From NCBI RefSeq assembly GCF_013085465.1, contig NZ_CP049838.1, positions 3,968,001-4,032,000 of the forward strand: a DNA stretch of 64,000 nt, given 5' to 3'. The notes beneath the pieces are model-generated. The model was given only the letters and a program-made list of their open reading frames with translations. It searched no databases and was not told the DNA's origin. Each line of letters begins with the position of its first letter. Within the stretch, counting starts at the first letter, position 1. The position numbers were made by a program, and so were the translations under genes. Positions 48,412-57,600 of the stretch are shown here, piece after piece. This stretch comes from Streptomyces asoensis. Its GTDB lineage: Bacteria; Actinomycetota; Actinomycetes; Streptomycetales; Streptomycetaceae.

Positions 48412-50309
48412 TCGACGCCTACCTCGACAGCCCACCGCTCACCGATGAGCAGCAGGCCGTGGTCGAGCAGCCCTGGGACGCACGTGTCCTGGTCACCGCG
48501 GGGGCCGGGGCGGGCAAGACACACACGTTGGTGCGCCGGCTCGACGCGCTGTGCGGTCACGACGACCCCGACGAGGCGTTGGAGGCCGCCGAGATCCTGG
48601 TGCTCACCTTCTCCCGGGCCGCCGCCCGCGAGTTGCGCGAGCGCATCGCCCGGCACGGGGAGCGGGCCCGCCGGGTGCGTGCCCAGACCTTCGACGCCTG
48701 GGCATACGGGGTGCTCCTCCAGGCTCATCCGGACGGCGAGTGGGGTGCGGTCGGCTTCGACGAACGGATCGGCGCCGCGGCCCGGGCGATCGAGGAGGGG
48801 GCGCTGGAGGCCGGGGACGCCGTCCCACCCGCTCATGTCGTGATCGACGAGGTACAGGATCTGGTGGGCGGGCGTCGCGAGCTGGTGGAGACGCTGCTCG
48901 ACCGGTACCAGGACAGCTGCGGCTTCACGGTCGTCGGCGACGCCGCCCAGTCCGTCTACGGCTTCCAGATCGAGGATCTGGCCGAACGCGCCGACGAGAC
49001 CGGGCGGTTCTTCGACTGGCTGCGCGGCTCGTACCCCGACGAACTCGTGGAACTACGCCTCACGCGGAACTTCCGAGCCGTCACCCCCGAGGCCCGGATC
49101 GCGTTGGCACACGGCCCCCGGCTCCAGCAGGTCGCCGACGCGGACGAGGCGGCGACCGCTTACGAGGAACTGCGCGAACTCCTCCTGGATCCGGCGAACG
49201 ATCTGGGCGACCTCACCGATCCGTTCACCTTGGACGGATTGCGGGCCTTCCCCGACACCTGTGCGATCCTCACCCGCGACAACCGACAGGCACTGGTGGT
49301 CTCCGGCCTGCTCCACGAGCACGGCGTCGAGCACCGGCTGCGGCGCCCTCTCGAAGAGCGGCCGGTGCCGTACTGGGTGGCCGAGTTGTTGCGCCGCACC
49401 GAGGCGACCGGCCTCACCGAGGAACGGTTCCGCTCGCTGCTCGCGGAGATCCCGCTGCCGTACGAGCCGGACGCGACCGTCCTGTGGACGGTGCTGCGGC
49501 GGGCCGCGCGCTCCGCCGGCCGCGGAGTGCTCGATCTGGAACGGCTGCTCCGCTCGGTCGCCGACGGCAGGTTCCCCGACGAAGCGGCCGACCCGGAGAC
49601 CGCGCGCATCGTCGTCTCCACCGTGCATCGGGCCAAGGGGCTCGAGTTCGACCGGGTGATCGTCCTGACCCCACCGACCGTCGCCGAACTGCGCAAGCAG
49701 TACAAGGACGAGTTGGACCTCTCCGCCGAGGCCCGAGCCTTGTACGTGGCGATGACTCGCGCCCGCGAGGACCTGTACCACGCGCGGTCCCCCGAGCTGC
49801 CGATCATCAAGAGAGCGGGCGGCCGAAAGAACGGCCGCCGCTACGTCGGCGGATGGCGGTCGTACGACAGATACGGCGTCGTCGCCGAGGCGGGGGACGT
49901 CTGCCGGGACAACCCACCCGGCCACGAGAGCGACGCAGTGGCGACCCAGGCATACCTCCTGACTCAGATCGGCCCCGGGCAGGACGTCGTGCTGCGCAAA
50001 CGCCACGATCTGCCGATGGGCGAGTACCAGAGCCCGCCGTACGCTCTGGTGCACGGAGGCCGGGAGATCGGTGAGGCGTCGGAGCGGTTCCGGGAGGAGC
50101 TGTTCCAGGTGCAGAAGGTGAACAGGACGTGGGACCCCCGGTGGCCGGACGAGATCCACGGCATACGGGTCGACACTCTGGAGACGGTGACAGGCAGCGC
50201 CGCCGCCGGCGCCAACGCCGGTCTCGGCGACCGTGGGGCGTGGATCGTCCCCCGAGTCACCGGCATCGGAAGGTATCGACGGGCCGACGAGGAGGAGCAG
50301 AGCGCATGA
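48408..50309 (+). CDS. UvrD/Rep-type SF1 helicase
   Basis: 633 residues with ordered SF1 motifs: Q-motif LTDEQQAVVEQ, Walker A AGAGAGKTHTL (about 32-42), motif Ia LTFSRAAARELRERI, motif II VIDEVQDLV, motif III VVGDAAQSVYGFQ, motif IV LTRNFRA, motif V TVHRAKGLEFDRVIVL and motif VI YVAMTRARED. No nuclease domain is seen. GTG 48408 overlaps the upstream stop (GTGA) with GGAG six bases before; GTG 48396 in frame is the alternative. It overlaps drmA by ATGA. A 3'-5' DNA translocase within the defence complex is the likely role. Confidence 0.88.
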   Translation: MIDAYLDSPPLTDEQQAVVEQPWDARVLVTAGAGAGKTHTLVRRLDALCGHDDPDEALEAAEILVLTFSRAAARELRERIARHGERARRVRAQTFDAWAYGVLLQAHPDGEWGAVGFDERIGAAARAIEEGALEAGDAVPPAHVVIDEVQDLVGGRRELVETLLDRYQDSCGFTVVGDAAQSVYGFQIEDLAERADETGRFFDWLRGSYPDELVELRLTRNFRAVTPEARIALAHGPRLQQVADADEAATAYEELRELLLDPANDLGDLTDPFTLDGLRAFPDTCAILTRDNRQALVVSGLLHEHGVEHRLRRPLEERPVPYWVAELLRRTEATGLTEERFRSLLAEIPLPYEPDATVLWTVLRRAARSAGRGVLDLERLLRSVADGRFPDEAADPETARIVVSTVHRAKGLEFDRVIVLTPPTVAELRKQYKDELDLSAEARALYVAMTRAREDLYHARSPELPIIKRAGGRKNGRRYVGGWRSYDRYGVVAEAGDVCRDNPPGHESDAVATQAYLLTQIGPGQDVVLRKRHDLPMGEYQSPPYALVHGGREIGEASERFREELFQVQKVNRTWDPRWPDEIHGIRVDTLETVTGSAAAGANAGLGDRGAWIVPRVTGIGRYRRADEEEQSA

Positions 50310-53300
50310 CACAGGTGGCAGGCCGGCACTCCGAGCACTATCGGGTCCGGGACGAGGAACTGCTGGTAGGGCTCCGCCGCGAGCTTCTCGGTCCCGCTCC
50401 GGGCGCCGCGCCGGAGGACCGGGACGAAGTCCTTGCCGAGGACGCGCCGATCGACCGCTACCTGACCGGCGTCCTGTACCCGCGATCGGCCGACCCGACC
50501 GCGGAGCAGCGGATCCGTGAGGACGAGGCCGAGTACGAAGGTCTGGACGTCACCCCGCTGCGCACGCGTGACAGCGTCGAGGAGTCCGGTACCGCGCAGG
50601 AGGTGGGTGCCTCGGGCTCCCGCCGCCCCTCGTCCATGGGCCTCACCTTCGCGGTCGACCCGGCCATAAGCGACTCGATCGTGGTCTCGGCGCGCGCGGC
50701 CGTCTACGAGCCCACGGATCCGGAGGGCAAACCCATTCCGGCCCGCCGTGCCGAGGCTCGCACCACCTCCGAACAGCGGGAGCGGTGGCGACGCAAGGAA
50801 CTCGTCCTTCCGGACGCCCCGGTCGACGTGACCTCACCCGCGCCCGACAAGAAGTTCGACCTCGGTGCGGGAGCTCTGCTGCGCGTCAACGTCCGACGCC
50901 CTCACCCGACCACCGGCACGGTCACAGTCACGGTCACACTCGTCAACACCCACCAGGTCGGCGAGCGCGAACTCCAGGACGCGTTCTCCCTGTTCCAGTG
51001 CGGTGTCACCGTCCGCGCGGCTGACGGGTCCACCGCCTTCGTCGAGCGCCCCGCCCCCGGCGCCCACGACGCGGAGGTCGCCACGAGCAGGCTGCTGCAC
51101 CGACACGCACCGACCTTCGCCGTCGGCCACGGTTGCGCCGCCGAATGGGACTGGACCCCGCCCCCGATCGGCATGACCGACACCGTAACGGCCGCTGTGG
51201 CCGAGGTTCGGAGCGAGTTCGTCCCCAGCGTGGAAGTACTGCTCACCGACTCCAATCCGGAGAGCGACAGCCCAGCGCTGTCCATGCTGGGGCTGGCGGA
51301 GAAGTCCGACACCGAGGTCCTGGCCGCTCTGGAAAAGCTCGCCACAGGGTACGAGCGCTGGATCGAGCGCAAGGCGGCCGAGGCGGAGGCCTTGACGGGC
51401 GGCACCCACGAGGAGCCCGCACGGAATCAGGTGGAGGCCTGCCGCGAGGCGCTCGACCGGATCCGTGAGGGCATCGAGCTGCTGCGGACCGAGCCCGACC
51501 TGATGAGGGCGTTCCGGCTCGCCAACCGTGCCATGGCGGACCAGCGTGCCCGTAGCGCCTGGGTGAAGAGCGGACGCGTCGGCGCCCCCGACCCGGCCGC
51601 CGGTCGCTGGCGCCCCTTCCAGATCGCGTTCGTGCTGCTCTGCCTGGCCGGCATCGACGACCCCGGCCACCGCGACCGGGACGTCTCCGATCTGCTGTGG
51701 TTCCCCACGGGTGGTGGCAAGACGGAGGCCTACCTAGGGCTCATCGCCCTCACGTCCTTCCTGCGTCGCATCCGCAAGGGTGCGGACGGCGGTGGTGTCA
51801 CCGTCCTCATGCGCTACACGTTGCGGCTGCTCACCCTCCAGCAGTTCGAGCGCGCGGCGATCCTGCTCTGCGCCATGGAGCACATGCGACGCCGCACACC
51901 CGAGTTGGGACGTGAGGAGTTCTCCATCGGCATGTGGGTGGGGCGCTCTGCCACCCCCAACACACTGACCGTGGCCGGCCAGAAGCTGGACGAGCTGCGC
52001 AGGAGCCTCGACAAGCGGCTCGCCACCGAGAACCCCGTTCAGCTGCATGCCTGTCCCTGGTGCGGCACCCACCTCGACGCCCGGAACTACGAGATCGACG
52101 AGCACGCCAAGCGGATGCGCGTTCGCTGTCCCGGCACGGATTGCGAGTTCACCGACGGTCTGCCCGTCCACCTGATCGACGAGGCGGTGTACAGCGCTCG
52201 TCCCACACTGGTGATCGCCACGGTCGACAAGTTCGCGTCGATGCCGTGGCGTCCGGCGACCTCGGCGCTCTTCAACCTCGACGACCTGGACGCCGGCACT
52301 CCTCCCCCGGAGCTGATCGTTCAGGACGAACTCCACCTGATCTCCGGCCCGTTGGGGACACTGACCGGCCTGTACGAGACCGCTGTGGACGCACTCGCGG
52401 GCCGGCCCAAGGTGATCGCCTCCACAGCGACCATCCGTCGCGCCGCCGACCAGGGCCGCCACCTCTTCGCTCGCGGTGTTCGCCAGTTCCCGCCCGCAGG
52501 TCTGGACTCCCGCGACTCGTGGTTCGCCGTGGAGACCCCGCGCGAGGAGAAGGCGAGCCGGCGCTACGTCGGCCTCCTGGCGCCCGGCACCAGCCAGTCC
52601 ACCCTGCTGATCCGCACGTACGCCACGCTGCTGCATCGGGCCAAGCACGCGGAGACCGCCGACGAGGTGCGCGACGCGTACTGGAGTCTCGTCGGCTATT
52701 TCAACAGTCTCCGGCTGCTCTCCGCGGCCGAACTCCAGGTCCACGACGACGTGGTGGCCTATCTGGAGCTGCTCGCCGAGCGCGAGGGGGTGACGGTCCG
52801 CTCGGTCGCCAACTACTCGGAGCTGACCAGCCGTGTCGACGCCAGCGAGATTCCGACGCGTCTCAAGGGCATCGAGAAGAGGCTTCCCGACGAGGACACG
52901 GTGGATGTCCTCCTGGCCACCAACATGATCGCGGTGGGTGTGGACGTGGACCGCCTCGGTCTCATGGCCGTGATGGGCCAGCCGCAGACAACCGCCGAGT
53001 ACATCCAGGCGACGAGCCGTGTCGGCCGCGCGCACCCCGGCCTGGTCACGGTCATGCTCAACTCGACCCGGTCTCGAGACCGATCCCACTACGAGAGCTT
53101 CCAGCACTTCCATTCGGCCCTCTACCGTGAGGTCGAGTCCACCTCCGTGACACCGTTCTCCGCCCGCGCCCGCGAACGGGGCCTTCACGCGGTGATCGTC
53201 GCTCTCGCCCGCATCCTGATCCTGGACGCTCGCCCCAACGAGGGTGCAGGCAAGGTCGAGTCCTACGAACACATTCTCCGGGGCCGTATCAAGTCCGTGC

Positions 53301-53554
53301 TCCTGGAACGCGTAGAAGCGGTCACCCCGGAAGAGGTCGAGGCCACGTCCCATGCCTTCGACGAGTTCGTCGAGTGGTGGTGCAAGGAGGCGAGCAACAA
53401 CAGTGGCCTCCTCTTCGAGCCGAAACCGGGCAGTCGTGCCCCTTCCCTTCTGAAGGCGTACGACGACTCCAAGGACGTCAAGGCGTGGGACACGCTGTGG
53501 AGTCTGCGCGACGTCGACGCCGAGTCCACCCTGTTCATGGAGGGAACCCGATGA
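50306..53554 (+). CDS. drmA: DISARM helicase DrmA
   Basis: 1082 residues. After a beta-rich N-terminal ~330 residues comes an SF2 helicase: LLWFPTGGGKTEAYLGL (Walker A, about 465-480), a zinc knuckle CPWCGTHLD with CPGTDCEF (about 582-610), DELHLISGPLG (motif II, about 674), TATIRRA and a C-terminal lobe ending QATSRVGRAHPG (motif VI, about 900). The TGGGKTEAY and QDELHLISGP signatures are those of DrmA. DrmA with DrmB engages incoming DNA in DISARM anti-phage defence. ATGA overlaps on both sides; GAGGAGGAGCAG ribosome site. Confidence 0.9.
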   Translation: MTQVAGRHSEHYRVRDEELLVGLRRELLGPAPGAAPEDRDEVLAEDAPIDRYLTGVLYPRSADPTAEQRIREDEAEYEGLDVTPLRTRDSVEESGTAQEVGASGSRRPSSMGLTFAVDPAISDSIVVSARAAVYEPTDPEGKPIPARRAEARTTSEQRERWRRKELVLPDAPVDVTSPAPDKKFDLGAGALLRVNVRRPHPTTGTVTVTVTLVNTHQVGERELQDAFSLFQCGVTVRAADGSTAFVERPAPGAHDAEVATSRLLHRHAPTFAVGHGCAAEWDWTPPPIGMTDTVTAAVAEVRSEFVPSVEVLLTDSNPESDSPALSMLGLAEKSDTEVLAALEKLATGYERWIERKAAEAEALTGGTHEEPARNQVEACREALDRIREGIELLRTEPDLMRAFRLANRAMADQRARSAWVKSGRVGAPDPAAGRWRPFQIAFVLLCLAGIDDPGHRDRDVSDLLWFPTGGGKTEAYLGLIALTSFLRRIRKGADGGGVTVLMRYTLRLLTLQQFERAAILLCAMEHMRRRTPELGREEFSIGMWVGRSATPNTLTVAGQKLDELRRSLDKRLATENPVQLHACPWCGTHLDARNYEIDEHAKRMRVRCPGTDCEFTDGLPVHLIDEAVYSARPTLVIATVDKFASMPWRPATSALFNLDDLDAGTPPPELIVQDELHLISGPLGTLTGLYETAVDALAGRPKVIASTATIRRAADQGRHLFARGVRQFPPAGLDSRDSWFAVETPREEKASRRYVGLLAPGTSQSTLLIRTYATLLHRAKHAETADEVRDAYWSLVGYFNSLRLLSAAELQVHDDVVAYLELLAEREGVTVRSVANYSELTSRVDASEIPTRLKGIEKRLPDEDTVDVLLATNMIAVGVDVDRLGLMAVMGQPQTTAEYIQATSRVGRAHPGLVTVMLNSTRSRDRSHYESFQHFHSALYREVESTSVTPFSARARERGLHAVIVALARILILDARPNEGAGKVESYEHILRGRIKSVLLERVEAVTPEEVEATSHAFDEFVEWWCKEASNNSGLLFEPKPGSRAPSLLKAYDDSKDVKAWDTLWSLRDVDAESTLFMEGTR

Positions 53555-55416
53555 CCCCACCCCCCGCCCGCCGTCGCCGGACCGGCGCACAAGGCTCCGC
53601 ACCCGCCCACAACCTCCCACGGCGCGGTACGGTCCGGCGTGCCCAGGTGATCACCACGTACGGCATCGGATCGCTCATCGCCGTCGACCAAGAATCCTTC
53701 GTGGTCTCCGGCCTGGACGAGGCGGACCGGAGCTGGAGCGACAACGAGTCCCCGCGGATCCACGAACGGCGCTTGGCCCGCCTGCTCGACGTCGACCACT
53801 TCCGGCTGCCGCCCGCGTCCGACGACAAGAGCAGGGACGGCCTCAGGGTCAGGCGCTTTCCCTTGATGCACTCCTGCCCCGAGTGCAACGATCTTCAGCG
53901 ACACCGTGACTTCAACCCGCCGGCCGGTCGTAGTGTCTGCGGCACGTGCGAGGCCGACCTCGTCCCCTCCCGCTTCGTCGTCGCCTGCGAGTCCGGACAC
54001 CTTGGCGAGTTCCCGTACTGGCAGTGGGTGCACCGTTCCACGGACCGCAGTGCCGCGGCGGCCGGGCAGTGCGGGGGGAAGCTCAAGATGCGCACGTCCG
54101 GGCGTACGTCCTCGCTCCGCTCGATCCTCATCTCCTGCACCTGTGGCAAAGCCCCCGAGGTCTCGATGGAGGGCTCCTTCCGCAGGAACGCGCTCAAGGA
54201 CCTGGGCCTCAAGTGTCATGGCACCCGCCCGTGGCTCGGCACGTCCGCCCCCGCTCAGGAGTGCGGGCTCCCTCTGCGCACGCTTCAGCGCGGTTCCTCG
54301 GCGGTGTGGCAGCCGGTGCTGAAGTCGGCGCTCTCCATCCCGCCGTGGAGCGACGGCCGCGCGGATCCGCTTGCCGAGCACTGGGAGGAACTCCGCAAGC
54401 TCGACAGCCGCGCGGAGGTCGAGATGTGCCTCAAGTTCGCGTTCAAGGGTGAGATCCCGATTCCGATCGACGAGGTGATGGAACTGCTCGACGCGGAGCG
54501 CGAGGAGGACTCCGACGGCGAGTCGGATCCCACTCTCGACCACCGCTACCGCGCCCTGCGCAACAAGGAGTACGAGCGTCTCCGCTCGGGCAACGACGAG
54601 AGTGAGCACTCCCACGAGGAGCAGTTCGTCTGCGAAACCCCGCTGGGCGACCAGAGCGTACTCCTTCCGCTCGGCGTCACCGGGCCGATGCTGGTCAAGA
54701 AGCTCCGCGAGGTACGCGCCCTGAAAGCGTTCACCCGGCTTGCAGACCCCGACTCGACGACCGAATCGAAGGAGATGCCACTCTCCGGCTCCCCCTTGCG
54801 CTGGCTCCCGGCCATGGAGGTTCGCGGAGAGGGAGTCTTCCTCCGCCTGGACAATGACCGACTGGGCACCTGGGAGAAGGCTGCGGCGGTCGCCGCACGG
54901 GTCGAGCGGATGCGCACCGCCCACCAACGGGTGCTGGAGCAGCGGGCAGGAGACCCGAGCAGTGTCGTACCTTCCCCGGCCACCCCTCGCATGGTGCTGC
55001 TGCACACACTGGCGCACGTCCTCATCAACGAGTGGAGCCTGGACGCGGGCTACCCGGCCGCTTCCCTGCGCGAGCGTCTGTACGCCGCCGACGACATGGC
55101 GGGGGTGCTCATCTACACCGCGACGAGCGACTCGGCGGGCAGCCTCGGCGGGCTCGTCGCCCAAGGTGAGCCGGACCGCCTCGACCGGGCGATCCGTTCA
55201 GCCGTCCATCGCGCCGAGTGGTGCTCCTCAGACCCGCTCTGCGTCGAGTCCGAGGCGTCGGGCACCGGCGGCACCAACCTCGCAGCCTGCCACGCCTGTG
55301 TGATGCTCCCGGAGACGAGTTGCGAGCACAACAACATCCTGTTGGACCGCGCGCTGCTCGTCGGCACCCCGGAAGATCCTCGCCTGGGCTTCTTCGCAAA
55401 CGTTCTGGAGCAGTGA
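53551..55416 (+). CDS. drmB: DISARM DUF1998 protein DrmB
   Basis: 621 residues. The N-terminal part starts RRGTVRRAQVITTYGIGSLIAVDQESFVVSGLD and carries Cys pairs HSCPECND, CGTCEAD and ACESGHLGEFPYW. The C-terminal DUF1998 domain begins LLHTLAHVLINEWSLDAGYPAASLRERL and ends with CSSDPLC and CHACVMLPETSCE, likely zinc ligands. This matches DrmB, partner of DrmA, coupled by ATGA at 53551. The next DISARM gene would be drmC (a phospholipase-D-type nuclease); none follows, and 55417-55634 is empty. Confidence 0.9.
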   Translation: MTPPPARRRRTGAQGSAPAHNLPRRGTVRRAQVITTYGIGSLIAVDQESFVVSGLDEADRSWSDNESPRIHERRLARLLDVDHFRLPPASDDKSRDGLRVRRFPLMHSCPECNDLQRHRDFNPPAGRSVCGTCEADLVPSRFVVACESGHLGEFPYWQWVHRSTDRSAAAAGQCGGKLKMRTSGRTSSLRSILISCTCGKAPEVSMEGSFRRNALKDLGLKCHGTRPWLGTSAPAQECGLPLRTLQRGSSAVWQPVLKSALSIPPWSDGRADPLAEHWEELRKLDSRAEVEMCLKFAFKGEIPIPIDEVMELLDAEREEDSDGESDPTLDHRYRALRNKEYERLRSGNDESEHSHEEQFVCETPLGDQSVLLPLGVTGPMLVKKLREVRALKAFTRLADPDSTTESKEMPLSGSPLRWLPAMEVRGEGVFLRLDNDRLGTWEKAAAVAARVERMRTAHQRVLEQRAGDPSSVVPSPATPRMVLLHTLAHVLINEWSLDAGYPAASLRERLYAADDMAGVLIYTATSDSAGSLGGLVAQGEPDRLDRAIRSAVHRAEWCSSDPLCVESEASGTGGTNLAACHACVMLPETSCEHNNILLDRALLVGTPEDPRLGFFANVLEQ

Positions 55417-55634
55417 CACCCGACCGGCCGTGGGACACCGACACCGAGCGGCACTCTCGACCGTCCACGTCTCGGCAGGGGCAGGGGCAGGGATCGGGAC
55501 GGTGGCCGACGCTCCGATTCCGGTCCCTGCCGCTCCAGCCGTGCACGGAATGGTGTGGCAAGCAGTGGCTTGTCGCCCTGATGCGATGCGCTTCCGTTCG
55601 CCACCCACGAGGACGTCTCAGTGGGATTCCACCG

Positions 55635-56315
55635 TCACGCACTCGACCCACGACAGACCTCGTCGCCGCAGTTGTCCAGTTCGGCGTCATAGCGGGTCTG
55701 AGCACGATCCAAGGCTTCGTCCACGTCACAGCCGTGCGCACGGAGCCAGTGGAGGAAGTCCGTGATGACTGCGATCACCGACTCCTCGGCCGCGGCTCTG
55801 CCCACTTTCCCCGGGCCGGGCCTCAGGAGCGGATTCGCGCCCGAGTAACACTCCAGCAAGGCCTCGGCCCGCCCGACACCGGGGCCTTCCACGTACCCGT
55901 TCGGCGACGTGAGGCCAGTGACAAGCTCACACCACGTCACCTTTTGGTCAGCATGTAGCTGAACGCCCCACCGATCGGCGATGGCGTCCACGAGGGCCAT
56001 GCCGCGCCCGGACTCCGACTCGACGTTCGCGTCGAGGAGGGTGGGCAGCGCCCGTGCATCAGGGTCGTGGACTTCGATGCGCAGACGAACGCCGTTCATC
56101 GACACCGCGAGCTTGGCCGGGGTCCCGGGGCCGACGTGGGTGATGACGTTGGACACCAGCTCGCTCATGCAGAGCTGGGCGTCGTCGACGACTTCCGCCA
56201 GGCCCCAGATGCCCAGATGCAGCCGCATGATCCGGCGCAGGGCCGCCACCTCCGTCGGCTCGGCGGTGAAGGCAAGGTCCCACGGTTTGCGCGTCATGCA
56301 TGCGTGCTGACCCAT
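55635..56315 (-). CDS. RsbW-like ATP-binding protein (anti-sigma kinase fold)
   Basis: 226 residues. A histidine-kinase-type ATPase domain covers residues 10-140: AQLCMSELVSNVITHVG (N-box), RIEVHDPDARALP (G1) and ESGRGMALVDAIADRWG (G2). This is the small family-13581-type ATPase abundant in Streptomyces. An unusual C-terminal ~80 residues follows (LECYSGANPLLRPGPGKVG onward, ends DEVCRGSSA). The start at 56315 has AAGGGCCTCTC upstream; the frame extends to 56444. It lies head to head with an XRE-DUF5753 gene, the WhiJ-type arrangement. Confidence 0.8.
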   Translation of the reverse strand: MGQHACMTRKPWDLAFTAEPTEVAALRRIMRLHLGIWGLAEVVDDAQLCMSELVSNVITHVGPGTPAKLAVSMNGVRLRIEVHDPDARALPTLLDANVESESGRGMALVDAIADRWGVQLHADQKVTWCELVTGLTSPNGYVEGPGVGRAEALLECYSGANPLLRPGPGKVGRAAAEESVIAVITDFLHWLRAHGCDVDEALDRAQTRYDAELDNCGDEVCRGSSA

Positions 56316-56417
56316 GAGAGGCCCTTTCGTCGCAGGTGACACCCCATGGAGACACACAGCGTCACAGGGGATCACGATGAGTTGCGTTGCCTCAGAGTGC
56401 AGCCGGCGAATCCCTTC

Positions 56418-56430
56418 GTGCAATGTGCAC
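56418..56430. promoter_or_regulatory. GTGCA palindrome between ATPase and XRE genes
   Basis: GTGCA, 3 bp, TGCAC in the 197-bp divergent gap. A related TGTGCAC motif recurs near 59262-59277 and 59345, next to the other genes of this cluster. Confidence 0.45.
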
Positions 56431-56512
56431 GGCGAGAATCCCACTTCCGAGTGATTGGCAAGCCTGCCCCTTGGCCCGAGACTGAACGTCCGCTATCCAA
56501 AACGGGGTTGAT

Positions 56513-57361
56513 ATGGCCGGATCACCAACGGCACGCCGTCGCCGTCTCTCGATCGAGCTGAAGAAGCTCCGGGAACAGTCGACGCTCACCTGCGCCCAGG
56601 TGGGCGCCGGTCTCGACTGGAGCGGTTCCAAGGTCAACCGCATGGAGACGGGCAGCGGCCGGGTCCAGCCGTCGGACATAGACGCCCTCTGCCGGTTCTA
56701 CGGCACCAGCGACGAACTGCGCGAGTTCCTCAAGTCACTTGCCCGGCAAGCCAAGATGCGCGGCTGGTGGCAGGTCCACGGCGCAGGTGTTCCGGAGTGG
56801 TTCAACATCTACATCGGCTTGGAGCAGGAGGCCTCGACCTTCCGTCAGTACCAGTGCGAGTTGGTGCCCGGCCTCATGCAGACCCACGCGTACACCTCTG
56901 AGCTGCACAAGACCGGTGCGCACATGTCCGCCGAGGACATCGACAGGGCCGTACAGGTTCGGATGGAGCGCCAAGCTCTGCTGAAGGGGGCGGACGCCCC
57001 CGAAGCCTGGTTCATCGTGAACGAAGGTGCTCTGCGCAACGTCATCGGGGACCGTGCGCTGATGCGCGAACAGGTCGAACATGTTCTGGACGTCGCTCAG
57101 TTGCCCGCCGTCACGCTTCAAGTCCTCCCCTTCGATTCCGGCACCTATCCGGCCACGGGCTCATTCACCATGCTGGGGTTTCCCGCCCCGGAGGATCCTG
57201 ACATCGTCTACCGGGACGGCATCACCGATGCCGTCTATCTGGAGGGCGAGCATCATGTTCGTGAGTACACCCGCGCGTTCGACGGCCTGCGCGCCGCGGC
57301 CCTGAGCCCTCGGCGTTCGACCCACCTGATCGAAACGGTCTTGAAGGAATACGCAACGTGA
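56513..57361 (+). CDS. XRE-family regulator with DUF5753 domain
   Basis: 282 residues: helix-turn-helix at residues 12-60 (LKKLREQSTLTCAQVGAGLDWSGSKVNRMETG), then the DUF5753 domain (WFNIYIGLEQEASTFRQYQ, ELVPGLMQTHAY, PAVTLQVLPFDSG). This is the WhiJ/BldB-associated regulator type specific to actinomycetes. It overlaps the DUF397 gene by GTGA, forming the usual regulator/small-partner pair. The ATG at 56513 follows ACGGGGTTGAT. Confidence 0.88.
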   Translation: MAGSPTARRRRLSIELKKLREQSTLTCAQVGAGLDWSGSKVNRMETGSGRVQPSDIDALCRFYGTSDELREFLKSLARQAKMRGWWQVHGAGVPEWFNIYIGLEQEASTFRQYQCELVPGLMQTHAYTSELHKTGAHMSAEDIDRAVQVRMERQALLKGADAPEAWFIVNEGALRNVIGDRALMREQVEHVLDVAQLPAVTLQVLPFDSGTYPATGSFTMLGFPAPEDPDIVYRDGITDAVYLEGEHHVREYTRAFDGLRAAALSPRRSTHLIETVLKEYAT

Positions 57362-57570
57362 GCATTGCAGTGCCCGGCAGGAAGAGCCGTCCGGCGTGGT
57401 TCACGTCGTCGTACAGCAACGGGGCGGGAGGGGAGTGCGTCGAGTGCGCGCTGATGGGCGACGGCGCGCTGGTGCGTGATTCGAAGAGGGCGGGAGGGCC
57501 CGAAATCATCGTACGAAGCGGGGCTTGGTCCTTCTTCATAGGTGCCGTGAAGCGCAACACCGAGCGCTGA
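57358..57570 (+). CDS. DUF397 small protein
   Basis: 70 residues. The DUF397 core is visible: WFTSSYSNGAGGECVECAL, LVRDSKRAGGPEIIV and WSFFIGAVK. Such proteins act with a neighbouring XRE-DUF5753 protein, and in some pairs behave like the toxic or effector half with the XRE as antidote. Starts with GTG overlapping the XRE stop. Confidence 0.88.
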   Translation: MSIAVPGRKSRPAWFTSSYSNGAGGECVECALMGDGALVRDSKRAGGPEIIVRSGAWSFFIGAVKRNTER

Positions 57571-57580
57571 CGGCACCGCA

Positions 57581-57597
57581 GGCAACGCGCCGTTGCC
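57581..57597. terminator. Hairpin between convergent DUF397 and XRE genes
   Basis: GGCAACG pairs perfectly with CGTTGCC around a 3-nt loop, in the 30-bp gap between the two stops. It would work in both directions. Confidence 0.55.
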
Positions 57598-57600
57598 GGA

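Noticed and set aside
50129..50305. Extended N-terminus for DrmA
   Set aside because: It would overlap the SF1 helicase by 180 bp with Arg-rich shadow sequence; ATG 50306 has a strong GAGGAGGAG site and ATGA overlap.
55417..55634. Search for a drmC (phospholipase-D-type) gene after drmB
   Set aside because: No frame with HxK motifs is present; the gap holds only short shadows and a GGGGCA run.
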